The translations under genes were made by a program, and so were the position numbers. From positions 558,001-622,000 of the forward strand of contig NZ_JAPEPI010000002.1 of NCBI RefSeq assembly GCF_026340305.1: a stretch of 64,000 bases of DNA. The letters run 5' to 3'. Of the stretch, positions 1 through 8,890 are shown one piece after another (position 1 is the stretch's first letter; the number at the start of each line of letters is the position of its first letter). The notes under the pieces were generated by a model, which did no database searches, was not told the DNA's origin, and was given only the letters and a program-made list of their open reading frames with translations. Source of the stretch: Streptomyces sp. NBC_01381. Lineage in GTDB: Bacteria; Actinomycetota; Actinomycetes; Streptomycetales; Streptomycetaceae.

Positions 1-1266
1 GTGGGCCCGCCGGCCGACACCACCCCCGCGCACGGCGTCCCGCAGGCCACGCCTCCGCACGGAGTGCCGCACGTCCGCGGCGGTCACCCCGAGCAGCGTG
101 ACCCGGGCGGCGGCTGGGGCACCGGTTCGCGGATGGGGGCCTCGTACGGGGTCCCGGGCACGCGGAACGTCGCGGGGACGGGGGCCGCGCCGTACGTGCC
201 GGGGCCGCGCCGCGAGTACGTGGACGCGTTCGGCGGCGACGAGTTCGCGGACGAGGACCTGTTTGCACCGGGAGCAGTCCCGGGCGCCCCCGGTACGGCA
301 GCCGTGCCGCCCATACGGACGCCCCACGATCCGTACGCCTCCGTCACCGACTGGGACCGCGCGGTCGACGCGGAGGAGGACGCCCACGGCGACCTCTGGT
401 CCGAAGGGGCGGGCGGGATCGGCGGGTCCGATGGCGTCGACGACGGCGACGAGCGGGACGGCAAGGGCGGCAAGGGCCGCACCTTCACCGGCATCGCGGC
501 CGCCGCGGTCACGACCGTGCTCGCCGTCGTCGTGGCAGGACAGGTGACCGAAGGATCCAAGGACCCGGCCCCCAAGGCCGAGGCCGCGCAGGGCAAGGAG
601 AAGCGCGAGGCCGACGACCCGGCGTCCCGCTCGGACGACCGTCCCACTCCTCCTGACGCCGCCCCGGCGACGTACGAGACGAAGATGGGCGCGAAGTACC
701 CGCTCGACGCGAAGCTCACCGCGTCCGGCGACTTCGACGCGATCGCGGGATTCGACAAGGCGCCGGGCAAGGGGCAGTTGTTCCGCTACCGCGTCGATGT
801 CGAGAAGGGGATGGGCCTGGACGGCGAGCTGTTCGCGGCGGCCGTGCAGAAAACCCTGAACGACGACCGGAGCTGGGCACACAGCGGCGGCCGGACCTTC
901 GAGCGGATCTCCTCGGGGAAGCCCGATTTCGTCATTACGCTGGCCAGTCCCGGTACGACGGCGAAATGGTGCGCGAAGTCGGGGCTCGACACGCTCGAAC
1001 AGAACGTGTCCTGCGATTCCGCGGCCACCGACCGCGTCATGATCAATGCCTATCGGTGGGCGCAGGGCGCCAAGACGTACGGCGACCGCATCCACCCGTA
1101 CCGCCAGATGCTGATCAACCACGAGGTCGGCCACCGGCTCGGCTTCAATCACGTCGACTGCACGAAGAACGGCGAACTCGCCCCGGTCATGCAGCAGCAG
1201 ACCAAGTTCCTCGACCACGACGGAATCAAGTGCAAGGCCAACCCCTGGGCGTTTCCCAAGAGTTGA
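1..1266 (+). CDS. DUF3152 domain protein, membrane-anchored zincin-like (5' end may lie outside window)
   Basis: The frame is open from the first base, so the GTG at 1 may be internal and the true start upstream. As read it gives 421 residues: a Pro/Gly-rich disordered cytoplasmic N-terminus (~1–155), one hydrophobic segment (~161–181), a charged linker, then a C-terminal DUF3152 domain (~230–421). That domain carries HEVGH at 374–378 followed by LGFNH, the zinc-metallopeptidase-like signature of this family. The topology suggests an extracytoplasmic protease-like domain tethered by a single helix. Substrate and activity are not known to me. Family assignment is confident; the start is not. 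Confidence 0.85.
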   Translation: MGPPADTTPAHGVPQATPPHGVPHVRGGHPEQRDPGGGWGTGSRMGASYGVPGTRNVAGTGAAPYVPGPRREYVDAFGGDEFADEDLFAPGAVPGAPGTAAVPPIRTPHDPYASVTDWDRAVDAEEDAHGDLWSEGAGGIGGSDGVDDGDERDGKGGKGRTFTGIAAAAVTTVLAVVVAGQVTEGSKDPAPKAEAAQGKEKREADDPASRSDDRPTPPDAAPATYETKMGAKYPLDAKLTASGDFDAIAGFDKAPGKGQLFRYRVDVEKGMGLDGELFAAAVQKTLNDDRSWAHSGGRTFERISSGKPDFVITLASPGTTAKWCAKSGLDTLEQNVSCDSAATDRVMINAYRWAQGAKTYGDRIHPYRQMLINHEVGHRLGFNHVDCTKNGELAPVMQQQTKFLDHDGIKCKANPWAFPKS

Positions 1267-1300
1267 GACGGAAACGATCGGCGCGCGGTCGTGCCGTGCT

Positions 1301-1321
1301 CGGCGGCTTTGACATCCGCCG
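1301..1321 (+). terminator. Weak hairpin after the DUF3152 gene; rest of 1267–1575 unassigned
   Basis: CGGCGG (1301–1306) pairs with CCGCCG (1316–1321) around a 9-nt loop, a possible terminator without a T-tract. The remaining gap to 1575 holds a small dyad, GACCT/AGGTC at 1475–1489, which could be an operator for the ABC operon, and a GAGAGG ribosome-binding site at 1561–1566. I see no convincing gene in the gap. Confidence 0.35.
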
Positions 1322-1575
1322 AAAGTTCGTTCATATTTCTCCGCATGTCGCCTCGTCACGCCTCCTCGCGCGCCGCCCTTGAGCTGGCGCTCTTTGGCGT
1401 GACCGCGCACTGCGTGTCCGACATTCACTGTTGCTGACGCCCGCCCCTGGCGTGTGCGTCGCTTGCATTCTCATGACCTTTCTCAGGTCCTGACCCTCTT
1501 CGGCGACCCCGGGGCGAGCTCTGCTCATTTCCACTGCTCATTCCCCCTGCTCGATTCTCCGAGAGGTCCTTTCCC

Positions 1576-3303
1576 ATGCGTCAACCGTCCGTCATAGCCC
1601 GCCGCGTGGCAGCGGCATCCGTCAGCCTGGTCCTGGCCGCGGGCGCCGCCGCCTGCGCGGGCCCCGAGGGCAACGACGCCGGGAGCGGCGGCGCCGACGG
1701 CAAGCCCGCCAAGGGCGGCACACTCACCGTCCTCAACAGCGACCCGCAGGTCGACTTCGACCCTGCAAGGCTCTACACCTCCGGCGGCGGCAACGTCCCC
1801 TCGCTGGTCTTCCGTACGCTGACCACCCGCAACCGGGAGGACGGCGCCCAGGGCGCGGAGGTCGTCCCGGACCTCGCCACCGACCTCGGCAGGCCGAGCA
1901 AGAACGCCACGGTGTGGACGTACACCCTGAAGAAGGGCCTCAAGTACGAGGACGGATCGCCGATCACCTCCGCCGACATCAAGTACGGCATCGAGCGCTC
2001 CTTCGCCGGTGAACTCTCCGGTGGAGCCCCGTACTTGAGGGACTGGCTGATCGGCGGTGACAAGTACGCCGGGCCCTACAAGGACAAGAGCGGCAAGGGT
2101 CTGAAGTCCATCGAGACGCCCGACGAGCGGACCATCGTCTTCCATCTGAACAAGCCCGAGGGCGAGTTCCCGTACCTGGCCACCCAGACGCAGTTCACGC
2201 CCGTACCGAAGAGCAAGGACAAGGGCACCAAGTACGAGGAGCACCCGGTCTCCTCGGGGCCGTACAAGGTCGTCAAGAACGAGAACGACGGCGAGCGGCT
2301 CACCCTGGAGCGCAACCCGCACTGGTCGGCGAAGACCGACCCCGAGCGCAAGGCCTACCCGGACAAGATCGACGTGCGGTCCGGGCTCAACCCGTCCGTC
2401 ATCAACCAGCGGCTCTCGGCAGGACAGGGCGAGGACGCCGCCGCCGTCACCACCGACACGAACCTCGGCCCCGCCGAACTCGCCAAGGTCACCGGCGACA
2501 AAGACCTCGCCTCGCGCGTCGGCACCGGGCACTTCGGATACACCAACTACCTCGCCTTCAACCCGAAGGTGAAGCCCTTCGACGACCCGAAGGTCCGCCA
2601 GGCCATCTCGTACGCCGTCGACCGCTCCTCCGTGGTCAACGCCGCCGGCGGCTCCTCGCTCGCCGAGCCCGCGACGACGTATCTGCCGAACCAGAAGTCC
2701 TTCGGATACACGAAGTACGACCACTTCCCCGCGGGCAAGGCCGGCAACCCGAAAAAGGCCAAGGAGCTCCTGAAGGAAGCCGGTCACAAGGACGGGCTCA
2801 CCATCACGCTGACCCACTCCAACGCCAAGGACTTCGAGACGAGCCCGGAGATCGCCACCGCGGTCCAGGACGCCCTGAAGAAGGCCGGGATCACGGTCAA
2901 GCTGGAGGGTCTCGAGGACAACGACTACAAGGACAAGGTGCACAGCGCCAAGGACGAGCCGGGTCTCTTCCTCGCCCACTGGGGCGCCGACTGGCCCTCC
3001 GGCGGTCCCTTCCTCGCCCCGATCTTCGACGGGCGGCAGATCGTGAAGGACGGCGCCAACTTCAACACCGGTTTCCTGGACGACAAGTCGGTCAACGACG
3101 AGATCGACGCGATCAACAAGCTGACCGACCTGGACGCCGCGGCAAAGCGCTGGGGCGCCCTCGACAAGAAGATCGGCGAGCAGGCGCTGACCGTGCCGCT
3201 CTTCCACCCGGTCTACAAGCGTCTGTACGGCAAGGACGTGAAGAACATCGTGATCAGCGACTGGACGGGTGTCCTGGACATCTCCCAGGTCGCGGTCAAG
3301 TAG
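1576..3303 (+). CDS. ABC transporter substrate-binding lipoprotein, peptide/opine family (SBP_bac_5)
   Basis: The 575-residue protein has a lipoprotein signal peptide: Arg-rich n-region, hydrophobic core, and a lipobox ending in AAAC with lipidated Cys27. The mature part is a family 5 extracellular solute-binding protein, the size class of DppA/OppA. It is the first gene of a run of importer components; the permease gene follows after about 40 nt. GAGAGG nine bases before the ATG serves as the ribosome-binding site. Family 5 binders take di/oligopeptides, nickel, opines or sugars, and the sequence alone does not show which. It would be anchored on the outer face of the membrane and feed the two permeases downstream. 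Confidence 0.93.
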   Translation: MRQPSVIARRVAAASVSLVLAAGAAACAGPEGNDAGSGGADGKPAKGGTLTVLNSDPQVDFDPARLYTSGGGNVPSLVFRTLTTRNREDGAQGAEVVPDLATDLGRPSKNATVWTYTLKKGLKYEDGSPITSADIKYGIERSFAGELSGGAPYLRDWLIGGDKYAGPYKDKSGKGLKSIETPDERTIVFHLNKPEGEFPYLATQTQFTPVPKSKDKGTKYEEHPVSSGPYKVVKNENDGERLTLERNPHWSAKTDPERKAYPDKIDVRSGLNPSVINQRLSAGQGEDAAAVTTDTNLGPAELAKVTGDKDLASRVGTGHFGYTNYLAFNPKVKPFDDPKVRQAISYAVDRSSVVNAAGGSSLAEPATTYLPNQKSFGYTKYDHFPAGKAGNPKKAKELLKEAGHKDGLTITLTHSNAKDFETSPEIATAVQDALKKAGITVKLEGLEDNDYKDKVHSAKDEPGLFLAHWGADWPSGGPFLAPIFDGRQIVKDGANFNTGFLDDKSVNDEIDAINKLTDLDAAAKRWGALDKKIGEQALTVPLFHPVYKRLYGKDVKNIVISDWTGVLDISQVAVK

Positions 3304-3310
3304 GGCGAAC

Positions 3311-3350
3311 GGTCAAGTCACCATGAGATCGGTCAACTCACCATGAGCGA
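3311..3350 (+). repeat. 20-bp imperfect tandem duplication spanning a start codon
   Basis: 3311–3330 and 3331–3350 are tandem near-copies, each containing GTCAnnTCACCATGAG. The duplication puts one ATG at 3323 and another at 3343. The first opens a 7-codon ORF whose TGA (3344–3346) overlaps the permease ATG as ATGA. Confidence 0.85.
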
Positions 3351-4335
3351 GGCCCTGTTGGCCTTGGAGGCGGGGACGGGTGCGCAGGCGCCCGCCCCGG
3401 CTTCCGGTACCCGTCAGTTCTGGCGGCGGCTGCGTGCGCAGCGTGCCGCCCTCGTCGCGGCGGCCGTCGTCGCGCTGCTCGTCCTGGTCGCGCTCGCCGC
3501 GCCGCTGCTCACCGCCATCGAGGGCCAGGATCCCAGTACGTACCACCCCGACCTCATCGACTCCGGCCGCGGCGGTGTGCCGATCGGCTCGTTCGGCGGG
3601 ATCAGCGCCGAGCACTGGCTCGGCGTCGAACCGCAGACCGGGCGCGACCTGTTCGCCCGTCTCGTGTACGGGGCCCGGGTCTCCCTCGGCGTCGCACTCG
3701 GCGCGACGGTGGTGCAGGTGCTGCTCGGCGTCGGCGTCGGCATCGCGGCCGGGCTCGGCAACCGCTGGGTCGACCAGGTGCTCAGCCGCGCCACCGACGT
3801 CATCGTCTCCATGCCGCTGATGGTCCTCTCGCTCGCCCTGATGGCGATCGTGCCGAGCGGCTTCCCGCGCCCCGTCCTGGTCGCCCTGGTCATCGGGCTC
3901 GTCGCCTGGGGCAGCACGGCCAAGATCGTGCGCGCGCAGACCATCACCCTGAAGGAGCTCGACTACGTGGCCGCCGCCCGGCTCAGCGGCTGGAGCACCT
4001 GGCGCATCGCGCGCCGCGAACTCCTCCCCGGGCTCGCCGCCCCCGTCATCACGTACGCGGCGCTGCTCGTCCCGATGAACATCACGGTGGAGGCCGCGCT
4101 CTCCTTCCTCGGCGTCGGCGTGAAACCGCCGACCGCGTCCTGGGGGCAGATGCTGACCTCGGCCGACATCTGGTACCAAGCCGCGCCGCAGTATCTGCTG
4201 CTTCCGGCGGGGGCGCTGTTCGTGACCGTGCTCGCGCTGACCGTCCTGGGGGACGGGGTGCGGACCGCGCTCGACCCGCGCGCCGCGTCGCGGCTGCGGA
4301 TCGGGACCGGGCGGAAGCGGGAGGGCAAGGCATGA
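3343..4335 (+). CDS. ABC transporter permease, DppC/OppC type
   Basis: This 330-residue polytopic membrane protein has an N-terminal transmembrane helix (~37–62), a periplasmic-side loop, then the binding-protein-dependent transport domain. The EAA-type cytoplasmic loop reads DYVAAARLSGWSTW. The next permease overlaps by four bases (ATGA at 4332–4335), so the two are translationally coupled. There is no clear Shine–Dalgarno before the ATG; translation may depend on coupling to the 7-codon mini-ORF created by the tandem duplication just upstream. It forms the heterodimeric pore with the next gene. Confidence 0.93.
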   Translation: MSEALLALEAGTGAQAPAPASGTRQFWRRLRAQRAALVAAAVVALLVLVALAAPLLTAIEGQDPSTYHPDLIDSGRGGVPIGSFGGISAEHWLGVEPQTGRDLFARLVYGARVSLGVALGATVVQVLLGVGVGIAAGLGNRWVDQVLSRATDVIVSMPLMVLSLALMAIVPSGFPRPVLVALVIGLVAWGSTAKIVRAQTITLKELDYVAAARLSGWSTWRIARRELLPGLAAPVITYAALLVPMNITVEAALSFLGVGVKPPTASWGQMLTSADIWYQAAPQYLLLPAGALFVTVLALTVLGDGVRTALDPRAASRLRIGTGRKREGKA

Positions 4336-5321
4336 CCGGCTTTCTGCTGCGGCGCTCGGTGGGCGCCGTCGTCACGCTGTTCGCCATCTCCGTGATCATC
4401 TATGCCGTCTTCTACGTCGCTCCCGGCGACGTCGCGCAGATCACCTGCGGTCCGCGCTGCTCACCGGGCCAAGTGGCGCAGGTCTCCGAGCAGTTGCGGC
4501 TCGACGACCCGGTGTACGTCCGCTACTGGGACTTCCTGCAGGGGATCCTCGTCGGCCAGGACTACTCGACCGGCACGAGCGTCGAGCACTGCGACGCCCC
4601 CTGCCTCGGGCTCTCCTACCAGAGCGACCAGCAGGTCACCCAGCTGATCCTGACGAAGCTGCCGGTCACCGGGTCGCTCGCGCTCGGCGCCATGGTGATG
4701 TGGCTGATCCTCGGGGTCGGCACGGGTGTGCTCTCCGCCTGGCGGCGCGGGCGCGTCACCGAGCGCGTCCTGACCGCCGTCACGCTCGCCGGCATGGCCA
4801 CGCCCGTCTTCGTCATCGGTCTGCTGCTGATGATCGTGGTCTGCGGCCAGCTGGGCTGGCTGCCCTTCCCGCAGTACGTCGCGTTCACCGACGACCCTCA
4901 GCAGTGGGCGTGGAACCTGCTGCTTCCCTGGCTCTCCCTCGCGCTGATCGAGGCCGCCAAGTACGCGCGCCTGACCCGCGCCTCGATGCTGGAGACTCTC
5001 GCCGACGACCATGTGCGGACCTTCCGCGCGTACGGCGTCGGGGAGCGCTCGATCATCGGCAGGCATGCGCTGCGGGGCGCGGTCGCTCCGGTCATCGCGC
5101 TGAGCGCCAACGACTTCGGGACGCTGTTCGGCGGCGCCGTGCTCAGCGAGACGCTCTTCGGTCTGCCCGGCATGGGGCGCGAACTCGTGCACGCGGTCCG
5201 CGTCGTCGATCTGCCGGTCGTGGTCGGCATGGTCCTGGTGACCGGCTTCTTCGTGGTGCTCGCCAATGCCGTCGCGGACGTCCTGTATGCGGTGGCCGAC
5301 CGGAGGGTGGTCCTGTCATGA
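4332..5321 (+). CDS. ABC transporter permease, DppB/OppB type
   Basis: 329 residues with the DppB layout: an N-terminal helix (~9–30), an extracytoplasmic loop bearing several cysteines (CGPRC and CDAPC), then the permease core with the coupling loop around KYARLTRASMLETL. The start overlaps the previous stop, and its own stop overlaps the ATPase start (ATGA at 5318–5321), so all components of the importer are coupled. The paired cysteines in the external loop are unusual enough to suggest a disulfide, but that is inference. Confidence 0.93.
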   Translation: MTGFLLRRSVGAVVTLFAISVIIYAVFYVAPGDVAQITCGPRCSPGQVAQVSEQLRLDDPVYVRYWDFLQGILVGQDYSTGTSVEHCDAPCLGLSYQSDQQVTQLILTKLPVTGSLALGAMVMWLILGVGTGVLSAWRRGRVTERVLTAVTLAGMATPVFVIGLLLMIVVCGQLGWLPFPQYVAFTDDPQQWAWNLLLPWLSLALIEAAKYARLTRASMLETLADDHVRTFRAYGVGERSIIGRHALRGAVAPVIALSANDFGTLFGGAVLSETLFGLPGMGRELVHAVRVVDLPVVVGMVLVTGFFVVLANAVADVLYAVADRRVVLS

Positions 5322-6928
5322 GCCTGGTTCAAGTGACGGACCTGGTGGTCGACTTCGGGGACACGCGAGCCGTGGACCGGCTCTCCTTCACGCTCGCCGA
5401 GGGCGCCGCGCTCGGCCTCGTCGGCGAGTCGGGGTCCGGCAAGAGCACGGTGGCCTCCGCGCTGCTTGGGCTGCACCGGGGCACCGGAGCGGACGTCGGC
5501 GGCACGGTGCGGGTCGGCGGCATCGACGTACAAGAAGCGTCCGATGAGGAGCTGCGGCGGCTGCGGGGCGGAAAGGCGGCGATGGTCTTCCAGGACCCGC
5601 TGTCGTCCCTCGACCCGTACTACGCGGTGGGCGACCAGATCGCCGAGGTGTACCGCGTCCACACGGGAGCCTCGCGGCGGGCGGCACGCGCGCGTGCCGT
5701 CGACGTCCTCGACCGGGTGGGCATCGCGGACGCGCCGCGCAGGGCGCGCTCCCGGCCGCACGAGTTCAGCGGGGGCATGCGCCAACGGGCGCTCATCGCC
5801 ATGGCGTTGGCCTGCGAGCCCCGGCTTCTGGTCGCCGATGAGCCGACGACCGCCCTGGACGTCACCGTGCAGGCCCAGATTCTCGACCTGCTGCACTCGC
5901 TGCGGGCCGAGACGGGGATGGGGCTGCTCCTGGTCACCCATGACGTGGGCGTCGCGGCGGAGAGCGTCGACGACGTCCTGGTCATGCGGCACGGGCGGGC
6001 CGTCGAGCACGGGCCCGTGCGGGAGGTGCTCGGGGCGCCCGCGCAGCCGTACACGCGGGAGCTGCTGGGGGCGGTGCCTCGCGTCGACGCGCCGCGCTCG
6101 GAGGTCTCCCGCGCGGAAGTCTCCCGCGCGGAGGGCGACGTCGTACTCGAAGCGGTCGGTCTGCGGCGGGAGTTCGGGCGCGGCAAGCGGGCGCTCGCCG
6201 CCGTCGACGGGGTCTCGCTCACGGTCCGCAGGGGCGAGACGCTCGGGGTCGTGGGCGAGAGCGGCAGCGGCAAGACGACGCTCGGGCGGATGCTGGTCGG
6301 GCTCCTCGAACCGACGGCCGGGGAGATCCGCCACGCGGGCTCCGCAGGTCATGGCGTACGGCCCGATGTGCAGATGGTCTTCCAGGACCCCGTCTCCTCG
6401 CTCAACCCGCGGCGCGGCGTGGGGGAGTCCATCGCCGATCCGCTGCGCGCGCGGGGCGGGCGCGATGAGACCTCGGTGCGCGATCGCGTACGGGACCTGA
6501 TGGCGCGCGTCGGCCTCGATCCGGCGCACTACGGGCGCTATCCGCACGAGTTCAGCGGCGGCCAGCGGCAGCGCGTCGGCATCGCGCGGGCCCTCGCCGC
6601 CGAGCCGCGGATCATCGTGTGCGACGAGCCGGTGTCGGCGCTCGACGTGACGACCCAGGCCCAAGTGACGGCCCTGCTCGCCGAGTTGCAGCGAGAACTG
6701 GGGCTCGCGCTGGTCTTCATCGCGCACGATCTGGCGGTCGTACGCCAGGTCAGCGACCGGGTCGCGGTCATGCGGCAGGGGCGCATCGTCGAGTCCGGCA
6801 CCGTCGACGCGGTGTACGGCGCGCCCCAGGAGGCGTACACCAGACAGCTGTTGGCGGCCGTCCCCGCACTCGATCCGGACGCGGCGGCGCGCCGCCGCAC
6901 GGCCCGCAGGGAGCTGGCCGCAGCATGA
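5318..6928 (+). CDS. Fused double ATP-binding protein of the peptide-type ABC importer (DppD–DppF fusion)
   Basis: The chosen ATG at 5318 overlaps the permease stop; the open frame extends far upstream, but that part is antisense-free shadow of the permease gene. The 536-residue protein holds two complete nucleotide-binding domains. Domain 1 has GESGSGKST, FSGGMRQ and LLVADEPT; domain 2 has GESGSGKTT, FSGGQRQ and IIVCDEPV. They are joined by a short linker with a duplicated SRAEVSRAE-like stretch. Both active sites look intact, so the protein can replace the usual DppD/DppF heterodimer and energise the two permeases. It ends the operon. Confidence 0.95.
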   Translation: MSLVQVTDLVVDFGDTRAVDRLSFTLAEGAALGLVGESGSGKSTVASALLGLHRGTGADVGGTVRVGGIDVQEASDEELRRLRGGKAAMVFQDPLSSLDPYYAVGDQIAEVYRVHTGASRRAARARAVDVLDRVGIADAPRRARSRPHEFSGGMRQRALIAMALACEPRLLVADEPTTALDVTVQAQILDLLHSLRAETGMGLLLVTHDVGVAAESVDDVLVMRHGRAVEHGPVREVLGAPAQPYTRELLGAVPRVDAPRSEVSRAEVSRAEGDVVLEAVGLRREFGRGKRALAAVDGVSLTVRRGETLGVVGESGSGKTTLGRMLVGLLEPTAGEIRHAGSAGHGVRPDVQMVFQDPVSSLNPRRGVGESIADPLRARGGRDETSVRDRVRDLMARVGLDPAHYGRYPHEFSGGQRQRVGIARALAAEPRIIVCDEPVSALDVTTQAQVTALLAELQRELGLALVFIAHDLAVVRQVSDRVAVMRQGRIVESGTVDAVYGAPQEAYTRQLLAAVPALDPDAAARRRTARRELAAA

Positions 6929-7015
6929 CTCTCCGTAGCTGAGAAGCGCTTTCGGCGTGCCCTAGCGCGACAGAACGCTACCGGCACGGGAAAGTTACGG
7001 CCGTTCACCCCTTTT

Positions 7016-7049
7016 GGTGGCGTGATGGACAACCGTCCATCACGCCACC
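7016..7049. terminator. Perfect 15-bp inverted repeat with 4-nt loop
   Basis: GGTGGCGTGATGGAC (7016–7030) is exactly repeated inverted at 7035–7049, with loop AACC. It lies 88 nt after the ABC ATPase stop and 80 nt before the glycosyltransferase start. There is no T-tract, as is common for streptomycete terminators. An operator role for the downstream gene is an alternative. Confidence 0.6.
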
Positions 7050-7129
7050 GTCATGTCCGCATACGTTCGTCCCGCTGCGAGCCGCCGAGCCAACGGTGGC
7101 TCCCCAGATGGGAGATCGGGGGTGTACGC

Positions 7130-8890
7130 GTGCGCATCGGACTGCTTACGGAGGGTGGCTATCCGTATGTGAGCGGTGAGGCCAGGCTCTGGTGCGACCG
7201 GCTCGTGCGCGGGCTCGGGCAGCACGAATTCGACATCTACGCCCTCAGCCGCAGCGAGCGGCAGGAGGCGCGGGGCTGGATCGAGCTGCCGCCCCAGGTC
7301 AGCAGGGTGCGGACGGCGCCGCTGTGGACCGTCGACGACGGCGTCGCCCTCGGCGCGGGGTACGGACGGCGGGCCCGGCGGCGGTTCGCCGAGTCCTTCG
7401 GGGAGCTGGCCGCGGTGATCTGCCGCTCCGGGGCGCCGGGCGGCGCCGAGGACTCGGACGAGTTGGCGGACCGTTTCGGCAGCGCCCTGTACGGCCTCGC
7501 CGAACTCGCCCGCGACGAAGGCGGTCTGGTCGGCGCGCTGCGCTCCGAGGCGGCCGTGCGCGCCCTGGAGGTCGCCTGCCGCGCACCGGGCGCGCTGCGG
7601 GCCGCGCGCACCGCGCGGGTGCCCGATCTGCTCACGGTGGCGTCCCTCGTCGAGCGCGCGCTGCGGCCCCTCTCCCTCGACTGGTACGCGGACGACGACC
7701 TGGGCGCGGTGGACCTCTGCCACGCCACGTCCGGCGGCCCCGCGGCGCTCCCCGGACTCCTCGCCAAGCACTTCTCCGGAGTGCCGCTCCTGGTCACCGA
7801 GTACGGCGTGCAGCTGCGGGCGCACTACCTGGCGGCGGGCGACGAGGCGCCGAGCGCGCCGGCGCGGGCGCTGCTCACCTCCTTCCACGGGCGGCTCGCG
7901 GCCGAGGTGTACCGCCAGGCCGCGATCGTCACGCCGGGCAACACGCACGCGCGGCGCTGGCAGGAGCGGTGCGGCGCCGAGCGGTCGAAGCTGCGGACGG
8001 TCTACCCGGGCATGGAGGTGTCCCGCTTCGCGGAGGTCGGCGAGCGGGAGGACCCCGGGGACCCCGACACCCTCCTCTGGGTCGGGCGCATCGAACCCGC
8101 CAAGGACCTGATCTCGCTCCTTCACGCCTTCGCGGAGATCCGCAAGGAGGAGCCGAAGGCGCGGCTGCGGATCGTCGGGGCACCCGCGGAAGGGCCGGAG
8201 GCGGCCGCGTATCTCGCGCACTGCGGGGTGCTCGCCGCGCAGCTCTTCCCCGACGAGGCGGAGGGCGTGCACGCCGTCGGCGACAACCCCGTGTCCTTCG
8301 AGGAGATCGGGGCGCCCGCGACGCCCGAGCTCGCGGACGCGTACGAGGCGGGGAGCGTCGTCGTCCTCTCCAGCGTCGTCGAGGGCTTTCCGATCAGCCT
8401 GGTCGAGGCGATGTTCTGCGGGCGCGCGACGGTCTCGACGGACGTCGGCGCGGTCGTCGAGGTCATCGGCGGCACCGGGCTCGTGGTGCCGCCGCGCAAT
8501 CCGCGGGCGCTCGCCGAGGCGTGCGTGGCCCTCCTGCGGGACCCCGGGCGGCGCGAGCGGCTCGGCGCGGCGGCGCGTGCGCGGGCGCTCGAACTGTTCA
8601 CCGTGGAGCAGAACGTCGAGGCGTTTCGCGGCATTTACCTGGAGATCGTCTCGCACTGCCCGGTGCACAGGGACGCGGTCGACGACGCGGGCGAGCCGGT
8701 GCCGTTCGGCAATCCGGCGGAGGCGTATGTGCCGGGGCGGTGGGCCGCGGGGGGCGGGGCTGTGGACGGCGGGGCTGCGGACGCGCGTGTTCCTGGCGTG
8801 CCCAGCTGGGCGGTGCCGGAGCCGACCGCGGCTGTGCCCGTGGCTCAAGACGTCGAGGGGCAGGGGCAGTTGAGAGGGGCGGGCGTATGA
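7130..8890 (+). CDS. PelF-type family 4 glycosyltransferase (DUF3492 N-terminus)
   Basis: The GTG at 7130 is chosen because the protein then begins MRIGLLTEGGYPYVSGEA, the hallmark start of DUF3492/PelF proteins; the open frame before it overlaps the palindrome. Of 586 residues, the N-terminal half is DUF3492 and the C-terminal half a GT4 domain with LLWVGRIEPAKD (~315) and the EGFPISLVEA catalytic/nucleotide motif (~417). PelF is the cytosolic UDP-sugar-dependent polymerase of Pel polysaccharide synthesis. A variable Gly/Ala tail follows ~residue 540. The stop overlaps the next start (ATGA), so it is coupled to the membrane protein. Confidence 0.85.
   Translation: MRIGLLTEGGYPYVSGEARLWCDRLVRGLGQHEFDIYALSRSERQEARGWIELPPQVSRVRTAPLWTVDDGVALGAGYGRRARRRFAESFGELAAVICRSGAPGGAEDSDELADRFGSALYGLAELARDEGGLVGALRSEAAVRALEVACRAPGALRAARTARVPDLLTVASLVERALRPLSLDWYADDDLGAVDLCHATSGGPAALPGLLAKHFSGVPLLVTEYGVQLRAHYLAAGDEAPSAPARALLTSFHGRLAAEVYRQAAIVTPGNTHARRWQERCGAERSKLRTVYPGMEVSRFAEVGEREDPGDPDTLLWVGRIEPAKDLISLLHAFAEIRKEEPKARLRIVGAPAEGPEAAAYLAHCGVLAAQLFPDEAEGVHAVGDNPVSFEEIGAPATPELADAYEAGSVVVLSSVVEGFPISLVEAMFCGRATVSTDVGAVVEVIGGTGLVVPPRNPRALAEACVALLRDPGRRERLGAAARARALELFTVEQNVEAFRGIYLEIVSHCPVHRDAVDDAGEPVPFGNPAEAYVPGRWAAGGGAVDGGAADARVPGVPSWAVPEPTAAVPVAQDVEGQGQLRGAGV

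Noticed and set aside
4700..5317. N-terminal extension of the double ATPase frame
   Set aside because: It overlaps the DppB-type permease in another frame and has no domain; ATG 5318 starts a canonical ATPase.
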